A DNA stretch of 39,398 nt from an uncultured Pelagibacteraceae bacterium (GTDB taxonomy: Bacteria > Pseudomonadota > Alphaproteobacteria > Pelagibacterales > Pelagibacteraceae): the NCBI GenBank assembly GCA_902557785.1, contig CACEBP010000009.1, forward strand, positions 1 through 39,398, given 5' to 3'. Shown here piece by piece: positions 34,128-39,398 of this stretch. A program made the position numbers and the translations under genes. A model generated the notes under the pieces. It was not told the origin of the DNA and made no database searches. It saw nothing but the letters and a program-made list of their open reading frames with translations. Position 1 is the first letter of the stretch. Each line of letters opens with the position of its first letter.

Positions 34128-35290
34128 CTATAGTTTTTGCAAACCTTATCTAATATTTTTAAACCTAAATTAATTTCCTGTTTTGTTACATTTAAAGGAG
34201 GCAAAAGTCTGACTACATTCTCTGCAGCTCTTATGGTTAAAAGCTTATTGTCCATTAATTTTTGAATAAATTTATTTTGATCTTTATGTAATCTAAGTCC
34301 TATGAGTAAACCTTTACCTCTAACTTCTTTAATTATTTTCGGATATTTTTCTTTTAACTTTAAAAGGCCTTTTAAAAAATAATTTCCATTTTTAGTTACA
34401 CTTCTCAGAAAACCTTTTTTGAACATTACATCCATTACTGCATTACCAGCACTCATTGCTAAGGGATTGCCTCCAAAAGTAGACCCATGTGTACCTGGTT
34501 TCATTCCCGATGCTACTTTCTTATTTACTAATACAGCACCAATTGGGAAGCCGCCCCCAATACCTTTTGCAATTGGAACAATATCAGGTTTTATTTTTGC
34601 GTGTTCGAATGCAAAAAATTTTCCACTTCTACCAATACCACACTGAACTTCATCTAGAATTAATAAAATCTTCCTCTTATTACAAAGCTTTCTTAAACCT
34701 ACTAAACAATAATCTGGTATTACTTTAATACCGCCCTCTCCCAATATCGTCTCAACCATAATTGCAGCAGTTCTACTGGTAATCGATTTTTCTAAACTTT
34801 TATGATCCCCAAAATTAAAATGATCAAATCCATCGACTTTAGGTCCAAAACCTTCTATAGCTTTTTTACTATTACTCGCAAAAATAGTAGCGAGAGTTCT
34901 TCCATGGAAACTATTGTTAATACATAAAACTCTATTTTTTCTTGGTTGACCTTTTGAATAAAAATATCTTCTAGCAAATTTAATAGCAGCCTCTGTTGCT
35001 TCCGCACCAGAATTTTGAAAGAAAACATAATCAGCAAATGTTTTTTGCTTTAGTCTTTTAGCTAATCTTTCTTGTTCAGGAATGACAAATGCATTGGATA
35101 CATGCCATAATTTTTTAGATTGTTTAGAAATTGAATTAATTAAATAATTATTGGCATGGCCCAAACAATTTACGGCTATTCCTTGGACAAAATCCAAATA
35201 TTTTTTTCCATTAGTTCCATAAAGGAATGAGCCTTTGCCTTTATTAAAAGCGACTTTTTTTCTATTGTATGTATTTAATATTGCACTCAT
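34124..35290 (-). CDS. argD: Acetylornithine aminotransferase
   Basis: ArgD is the PLP-dependent transaminase producing N-acetylornithine (and possibly succinyl-diaminopimelate) in arginine/lysine synthesis. The 388-residue class III aminotransferase contains FVQGIAVNCLGH, FFQNSGAEATEAAIKFAR, NSFHGRT, ILDEVQCGIGRSG and the PLP-lysine region PIAKGIGGGFPIGAVL, then HGSTFGGNPLAMSAG. It lies between the ABC-2 permease (2 bases) and argF. The gcrA-argD-argF neighbourhood is conserved in alphaproteobacteria. Confidence 0.95.
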   Translation of the reverse strand: MSAILNTYNRKKVAFNKGKGSFLYGTNGKKYLDFVQGIAVNCLGHANNYLINSISKQSKKLWHVSNAFVIPEQERLAKRLKQKTFADYVFFQNSGAEATEAAIKFARRYFYSKGQPRKNRVLCINNSFHGRTLATIFASNSKKAIEGFGPKVDGFDHFNFGDHKSLEKSITSRTAAIMVETILGEGGIKVIPDYCLVGLRKLCNKRKILLILDEVQCGIGRSGKFFAFEHAKIKPDIVPIAKGIGGGFPIGAVLVNKKVASGMKPGTHGSTFGGNPLAMSAGNAVMDVMFKKGFLRSVTKNGNYFLKGLLKLKEKYPKIIKEVRGKGLLIGLRLHKDQNKFIQKLMDNKLLTIRAAENVVRLLPPLNVTKQEINLGLKILDKVCKNYR

Positions 35291-35292
35291 TT

Positions 35293-36105
35293 TTAAGATT
35301 TAATTTTATAACCTTTTTTATACAATAAGTAAGTAACAAACCAGCTAACGAAGCTTAATGCTGATAAATATATCAATCCAATATAAATTGATCCATCTGC
35401 TTTACCAATAAAACTGTATCTAAAACCATCTATCATATAAAAAAATGGATTAGCTTTGCTTATAATTTGAAGAACTTCCGGTAATCTTTCGATTGAATAA
35501 AAAGTGCCCGATAAGAAAGATAATGGAACAATCACAAAATTAGTTACTGTTGCCATATGGTCAAATTTTTCAGCCCATAAACCTGCGATTATTCCAATAT
35601 TTCCGAGAATGAAAGAGGAAAGCAAAGTAAATACTATAAGTAAAAAATAATTCGTAATCTCAATATCTATAATGAGTTTAAATACAATAATAGAAACTAT
35701 TGCTATAATCACACTCCTTGTAACTGCTGCAAGCGCAATTGAAATGGTAACCTCGGTTGCTGATAATGGCGCGTAAAGTAAATCAACGATATTACCTTGT
35801 ATTTTTCCAATCATAAAAGAAGAAGAAGAGTGGGAAAAAGATTGTTGAATGACTTGCATTGAAATCAACCCTGGCGCTAAAAAAGTTATAAAAGGTACGC
35901 CAAGTACATCTCCTCTATCTGCACCTATTGCTAGAGATAAAACAAGTAAAAAGAGTAAAGATGAAATAAGCGGAGAAAAAATAGTTTGTATCCAAACAAT
36001 TAAAAATCTTAAGACTTCTTTTTTATACAAAGTCCAAGCTCCAACCCAATTTATTAATCCAAATCTTCTCGATCCAATTTTATATTTTTTTGTAATTTCA
36101 ACCAT
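35293..36105 (-). CDS. ABC-2 type transporter permease
   Basis: A 270-residue inner-membrane protein with six hydrophobic helices and the ABC-2 permease layout. It has a cytoplasmic N-terminus with WTLYKKEVLRFLIVWIQTIFSPL, a helix pair with FITFLAPGLISMQVIQQSF, the coupling region IGKIQGNIVDLLYAPLSATEV, and the C-terminal PLSFLSGTFYSIERLPEVLQIISKANPFFYMIDGFRY typical of YadH-like permeases. No ABC ATPase lies in the window beside it, so its partner must be encoded elsewhere. Substrate unknown. It is the first gene of the run leading into argD and argF. Confidence 0.88.
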   Translation of the reverse strand: MVEITKKYKIGSRRFGLINWVGAWTLYKKEVLRFLIVWIQTIFSPLISSLLFLLVLSLAIGADRGDVLGVPFITFLAPGLISMQVIQQSFSHSSSSFMIGKIQGNIVDLLYAPLSATEVTISIALAAVTRSVIIAIVSIIVFKLIIDIEITNYFLLIVFTLLSSFILGNIGIIAGLWAEKFDHMATVTNFVIVPLSFLSGTFYSIERLPEVLQIISKANPFFYMIDGFRYSFIGKADGSIYIGLIYLSALSFVSWFVTYLLYKKGYKIKS

Positions 36106-36212
36106 CGATAGTCTTATAACCTCTTATTAAAAAAACTGTGTACAACTAAATCTACTCACAGCTTTAAGGTCTTTTAATGTTTTAAACCCCAATATTATGT
36201 CCTAAGTTTTTC

Positions 36213-36236
36213 ATAATTACTATATATTGTAATTAT
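36213..36236. promoter_or_regulatory. Palindrome immediately upstream of gcrA
   Basis: Perfect 8-bp inverted repeat ATAATTAC (36213-36220) and GTAATTAT (36229-36236) around 8 bases TATATATT. It ends 5 bases before the gcrA ATG, in the position of a ribosome-binding site, and no purine-rich SD sequence is present. A repressor operator, autoregulatory site or core promoter are all possible; not established. Confidence 0.45.
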
Positions 36237-36241
36237 ATACT

Positions 36242-36742
36242 ATGAGTTGGACAGAAGAAAAAGTCGCGAAATTAAAAGAACTCTGGTCGAAAGGTCATAC
36301 TGCGAGCCAAATTGCTGAGGCTTTAGGTGACACAACACGAAACGCCGTTATTGGTAAAGCTCATAGATTAAACTTAGAAGCGAGAGCTCCATCTAAACAA
36401 TCTAGTCAATCATCAACATCGGTAAATAGACCTACACGAAGAGGCCCGGCACCAACCTCTAGAAAAGCTAAATTTCAATCAATTTTACTTGATAAAAATT
36501 TTGAACCAGAAAACCCTAAATCTTTAGAGGAGTTAACCGATCAAACCTGTAAATGGCCTATAGGGCACCCTGATGAAGAAAAGTTTTATTTCTGCGGAAG
36601 AAAACCAGAAGGAGAATTCCCATATTGTAAATTACACGTGTTATACGCATTTCAACCTAAAGGTACAAAAGAAGAGGTTCTTGATAAAGAAGATGACATT
36701 CCAGAATTTATTGAGAAAAAAGTTAAAGCCTCGTCTGGTTAA
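36242..36742 (+). CDS. gcrA: GcrA-family cell cycle regulator
   Basis: GcrA is an alphaproteobacterial sigma-70 cofactor that in Caulobacter works with CcrM (GANTC) methylation to time cell-cycle genes. The 166-residue protein has the characteristic N-terminal helix-turn-helix MSWTEEKVAKLKELWSKGHTASQIAEALG...TRNAVIGKAHRLNL (1-46), a basic Ser/Pro/Arg linker, and the sigma-binding C-terminal region QTCKWPIGHPDEEKFYFCGRKPEGEFPYCKLH. Its position next to argD-argF matches the lineage. A palindrome covers the region where its ribosome-binding site would be. Confidence 0.95.
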   Translation: MSWTEEKVAKLKELWSKGHTASQIAEALGDTTRNAVIGKAHRLNLEARAPSKQSSQSSTSVNRPTRRGPAPTSRKAKFQSILLDKNFEPENPKSLEELTDQTCKWPIGHPDEEKFYFCGRKPEGEFPYCKLHVLYAFQPKGTKEEVLDKEDDIPEFIEKKVKASSG

Positions 36743-36775
36743 CAAAACTTTAACATTACAATCATATAATTGACT

Positions 36776-37003
36776 ATGAAGTTTATTAAAAAATACCTTA
36801 AATGGTTAAGTACTTTTTTAGTTCTTACAGGTATTTTATTAACAAATTTGAATATGTATCCAGTAAATATAATGTTTCATGGAGCGGGAGTAGTTGGTTG
36901 GACTATTGCAGGTTTTATTTCAAAAGATAAAGCAATATTGACTAATTTTGGGTTACAGATTCCATTATTTATTATTGGTTTTTATCAAATTTTGGTTCCG
37001 TAA
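36776..37003 (+). CDS. Small membrane protein of unknown function
   Basis: A 75-residue protein with about three hydrophobic segments: WLSTFLVLTGILLTNL, FHGAGVVGWTIAGFIS and FGLQIPLFIIGFYQIL. The ATG at 36776 (MKFIKKYLKW) is preferred to an in-frame TTG two codons upstream. The pattern of a helix, a short YPVNI turn and a G-rich helix resembles small uncharacterised alphaproteobacterial proteins (possibly DUF6552), but I do not claim the family firmly. It lies between gcrA and arsC on the same strand, 26 bases before arsC. Confidence 0.7.
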   Translation: MKFIKKYLKWLSTFLVLTGILLTNLNMYPVNIMFHGAGVVGWTIAGFISKDKAILTNFGLQIPLFIIGFYQILVP

Positions 37004-37029
37004 GTTCAGGACACTTCAATACATTTTTT

Positions 37030-37473
37030 ATGAGGAAAATAAAAACAATATTATTTGTTTGTACTGGAAACTCTGCAAGAAGTATAATAGCAGAAAGTAT
37101 TATAAATAATAATTTCCAAAATCAATTCATCGCATTTAGCGCCGGAAGTAATCCTTCAGGGAAAATCAATCCTTACATTAAAGAGTATCTTGAAGGAAAA
37201 AAATTTAATTTAGCCACGTATTATTCAAAAAATTTTGATGAATTTTTAAAAAATGATATTGATATTGATTACGTGATTACAGTTTGTAATAACGCCAATA
37301 AAGAAGTTTGTCCTGTATGGCCCAAAAAAAAGACCATTACGCACTGGGACATCGCGGACCCTGTTGAAAAAATTAAAAAAACTAAAAATAAAGATAAAAT
37401 AAATTTAATAGCTGAAGAAACTTATAATATAATTAATGAAAAAATTAAACATTGGGTAAAAAATGAAAAGTAA
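37030..37473 (+). CDS. arsC: Arsenate reductase ArsC, low-molecular-weight phosphatase fold
   Basis: A 147-residue thioredoxin-coupled type arsenate reductase. It has the phosphatase P-loop VCTGNSARS (nucleophile Cys11, Arg17), the redox cysteines Cys86 and Cys94 in VCNNANKEVCPVWP, and the aspartate/proline acid loop HWDIADP. These match the ArsC branch that reduces arsenate to arsenite through a Cys relay, rather than a plain tyrosine phosphatase, which would lack the second and third cysteines. The downstream aquaglyceroporin overlaps by 11 bases, giving the reduce-then-export pair described in Sinorhizobium (arsC with aqpS). No arsR, arsB or acr3 is visible nearby. Confidence 0.9.
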   Translation: MRKIKTILFVCTGNSARSIIAESIINNNFQNQFIAFSAGSNPSGKINPYIKEYLEGKKFNLATYYSKNFDEFLKNDIDIDYVITVCNNANKEVCPVWPKKKTITHWDIADPVEKIKKTKNKDKINLIAEETYNIINEKIKHWVKNEK

Positions 37474-38110
37474 AAAGATATTTATTGGTGAATTTATAGG
37501 AAGTTGTTTTTTAGTCATGATTATTGTTGGTTCAGGTATTATGGCTCAAAATCTAACTGATGATATCGCTGTAATGTTAATAGCGAATACTTTAGCTACA
37601 GGTGCAGGATTATTTGTTCTGATTACTTCAATCGGTGATATCTCCGGCGCACATTTCAATCCTGTCGTTACTTTAGCAATGTATTTTACCAACAAGATTA
37701 AAAAAAATTTAATTATCACTTATATCTCGGCTCAAATCTTAGGTTGCATGTTAGGGGTAATGTTAGCAAATTTTATGTTTGATCTTCCTTTGTTGCAGCT
37801 TTCACAGAAGATTAGACCTGGAATAAATATTTTTACAGCTGAGATCATTGCAACTTTTGGATTAATTTTTGTGATATTTGGATCTTTAAAGAGTGGCAAA
37901 CTTGCGGTCGCTTCATCAGTAGCTACTTTTATTACAGCAGGGTATTGGTTTACCTCTTCAACTTCATTTGCAAATCCAGCGGTAGCAATCGCAAGAACTT
38001 TTACAGACACATTTACTGGAATTAATTACTTAAATACTCCTAGCTATATTATTGCTGAGATGCTTGGTGGAATATTGGCTGTCTATTTAATCAGAAAAAT
38101 TATTTTGTAA
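37463..38110 (+). CDS. MIP-family channel, AqpS-like aquaglyceroporin
   Basis: A 215-residue six-helix channel. The first half-helix signature is SGAHFNPVVT (NPV at 66-68) and the second is SFANPAVAIAR (NPA at 171-173). The residue after the second NPA, an Arg in most aquaporins and glycerol facilitators (the selectivity filter), is Val174 here, as reported for the Sinorhizobium arsenite channel AqpS. With the overlapping arsC upstream, efflux of arsenite down its gradient is the likely role; passage of other neutral solutes is possible. The fold is complete and the length is slightly short but normal for bacterial MIPs. Confidence 0.9.
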   Translation: MKSKKIFIGEFIGSCFLVMIIVGSGIMAQNLTDDIAVMLIANTLATGAGLFVLITSIGDISGAHFNPVVTLAMYFTNKIKKNLIITYISAQILGCMLGVMLANFMFDLPLLQLSQKIRPGINIFTAEIIATFGLIFVIFGSLKSGKLAVASSVATFITAGYWFTSSTSFANPAVAIARTFTDTFTGINYLNTPSYIIAEMLGGILAVYLIRKIIL

Positions 38111-38240
38111 TTGGAGGGCAGCCCAAGGTAATATTGATACCTTGGGCTAATTAATTAACGAAACAGTGGGAGACTGTTAAGTTATTAATAATTCAAAATT
38201 ATAAAAGAAATATTTAAATTAAGTTAAAAATTTATTAAAT
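38111..38240. other. 130-base convergent intergenic region with two hairpins
   Basis: Between the 3' ends of the channel gene and ppx. Holds a perfect 11-bp stem (AGCCCAAGGTA/TACCTTGGGCT, 38120-38130 with 38138-38148, 7-base loop) and a smaller AACAGT/ACTGTT hairpin (38162-38178, loop GGGAG). No T run follows the first stem. Probably shared 3'-end signals for the two convergent transcripts. Confidence 0.6.
38120..38148. terminator. Strong hairpin, possible bidirectional terminator
   Basis: An 11-bp perfect stem with a GC-rich centre, starting 10 bases after the channel gene stop. It lacks the classic T tract (AATTAATTAA follows), so it may act as a 3'-end stabiliser, Rho-assisted end, or bidirectional barrier between convergent genes. 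Confidence 0.5.
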
Positions 38241-39398
38241 TTAAGAATAAATAATATTAGAACTGACATTCATCTCTTTTGCTAAATTTTTAAGTCTTTT
38301 AGTTACTTGTTTTGAGACTATATCACTATGATTGTTAGGTATTTTCAAAAAAATAGTCTTATTTCTTTTATAAATTTTAAATTCATCTAACAATAACGAA
38401 GACATGCTTGTAAGTGACTCTGCTAATCTTAAAGCAGATCCCACTTGCTTTGAGGATAAAATCTCGTTGTTATTTAATAAGGCTAAAAACTGATAATTCG
38501 GGTTATATTTTAAGCCACAATGTCTCCAAAAACTTGCTGATGCAACTTTTACTCTATCTCTATGTTCTAGTTTTAGTAATGGAGTATTTAACACTTCCAT
38601 AAAAACTAGCTCTGCTTTCTGAAAAGCGCCCAGGCCCCAATCCATTTTACTTAAGATACAAGCCAAGGTTAGTAATCTTCGATTAAAATATTCGTTGTCT
38701 TCAAACAATGGTGAAATAAAATTAAAATATTTCTCAAAACTCTTTCCATAGTCCCCTTTTTTAAAAGATATACCATCAGTTTTTAATTTGAAAATTTCAT
38801 CCTCGCTCATTCCTTGATTTATAATTGTACTCATATGTCCTTCTCTCAATCCACTAATTGAACAAATAATTTTTGAGGGGCTTGCTGCTTCAATTATTTC
38901 GTTAAGTATTATAGAGCTAAAAGGCAAATAGGGAGTTCTAGATTTAGTTATATACTCCATTGATTTTAAAGATGATTTATTAAATTTTGAAATCCTATTT
39001 AAGTATTTAACTGCTACATCTTTTGAGAGCTTATATTGATGCAAAATATGTAATGGGTGTTTTTCTTTAAAGAGATGATATTTAAATAATGATCTCCAAG
39101 TGCCTCCTACCAAATAAATATTTTTGAATTTCTTTTTATGCAGCCATTTTTCATCTTTTAAAAGTTTTCTAACATATTTTCCCAAATTTCTTTTTTTTAT
39201 AATGGGATTATTTTCAAGTCTTAATACTCCAAGAGGCAAAGAGGTTGTTTCGAAAATTTGATTTTTAGAAACTCTGGCAAGTTCTAAACTTCCACCTCCT
39301 AAATCTGCAACTAGTCCATCTACTTCATCAAATCCTACAATTACACCGTTTGCTGATGTTCTTGCTTCTTCCTCGCCAGATAATACTAATGGTTTTTT
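38241..39398 (-). CDS. ppx: Ppx/GppA exopolyphosphatase family protein, N-terminus cut by window edge
   Basis: Ppx hydrolyses terminal phosphate from polyphosphate (GppA relatives act on pppGpp). The frame is open to base 39398, so the first part is missing. Reading inward from the right edge gives VLSGEEEARTSANGVI and DLGGGSLELA, the phosphate-2 motif of the ASKHA fold, then TTSLPLGVLRL, NIYLVGGTWRSL (adenosine-type motif) and RTPYLPFSSIILNEI. A C-terminal helical domain of about 150 residues continues to the stop. Assignment to Ppx rather than GppA rests on general similarity and is not certain. It is convergent with the arsC-channel pair; any link through phosphate/arsenate stress is speculation. 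Confidence 0.88.
   Translation of the reverse strand, partial: KKPLVLSGEEEARTSANGVIVGFDEVDGLVADLGGGSLELARVSKNQIFETTSLPLGVLRLENNPIIKKRNLGKYVRKLLKDEKWLHKKKFKNIYLVGGTWRSLFKYHLFKEKHPLHILHQYKLSKDVAVKYLNRISKFNKSSLKSMEYITKSRTPYLPFSSIILNEIIEAASPSKIICSISGLREGHMSTIINQGMSEDEIFKLKTDGISFKKGDYGKSFEKYFNFISPLFEDNEYFNRRLLTLACILSKMDWGLGAFQKAELVFMEVLNTPLLKLEHRDRVKVASASFWRHCGLKYNPNYQFLALLNNNEILSSKQVGSALRLAESLTSMSSLLLDEFKIYKRNKTIFLKIPNNHSDIVSKQVTKRLKNLAKEMNVSSNIIYS

Overview
This 39.4 kb window is an AT-rich, very densely packed bacterial chromosome segment. It most resembles a streamlined marine alphaproteobacterium of the SAR11/Pelagibacterales type. The case for Alphaproteobacteria rests on a gcrA cell-cycle regulator next to argD-argF, a DUF3035 (BamF-like) lipoprotein downstream of lspA, a TIGR01459 HAD protein with ribF, a DUF2093 protein beside purD, a cycM-type membrane cytochrome c divergent from kdsB, a short HisG paired with HisZ, and a tRNA-His with A73 and no encoded G-1. 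Placement within SAR11 is inferred from compactness, base composition and gene order. No phage, insertion sequence, CRISPR array or rRNA was seen, and no gene-free stretch exceeds 300 bases.

Layout. 1-675: 3' part of rsmE (minus). 693-3727: a plus-strand run of a haloacid dehalogenase, a CDGSH protein, a pirin, a quinone oxidoreductase and a DUF1289 protein. 3728-4138: DUF2721 membrane protein (minus). 4192-9850: ubiA, then an LPS cassette (MsbA-like ABC exporter, waaA, lpxK, lpxL-like acyltransferase). 9851-11898: DUF2093 protein divergent from purD-rsmD. 11891-18350 (minus): TIGR01459 HAD, ribF, ileS, lspA, bamF-like, pgi. 18483-20456: groES-groEL behind a sigma-32-like promoter and ending in a clear terminator. 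20567-21232: a lone methyltransferase-like gene. 21253-24357 (minus): tRNA-His, hisS, hisZ, hisG. 24596-26046 (minus): a cold shock protein, and accA with an unusual membrane tail. 26100-28244: malate synthase G. 28241-30938 (minus): SRP RNA, dnaX, ybaB, recR. 30993-32562 (minus): kdsB and pheA. 32656-33204: cytochrome c. 33201-36105 (minus): ABC-2 permease, argD, argF. 36242-38110: gcrA, a small membrane protein, arsC, aquaglyceroporin. 38241-39398: 5'-truncated ppx (minus).

How it fits together. Most of the window is core housekeeping: envelope (LPS lipid A/Kdo steps, lipoprotein processing), protein folding, translation, replication and repair, and His/Arg/Phe/purine/fatty-acid synthesis. 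Accessory-looking parts are the 693-3727 redox/dehalogenase run and the arsC-aqpS arsenic-detoxification pair. No undescribed multi-gene system is evident. The items most worth a second look are: two mRNAs (hisS, dnaX) that begin only a few bases after a structural RNA; an AccA with a predicted C-terminal transmembrane helix; a malate synthase without room for the glycine riboswitch known in SAR11; and palindromes in front of gcrA and tRNA-His.
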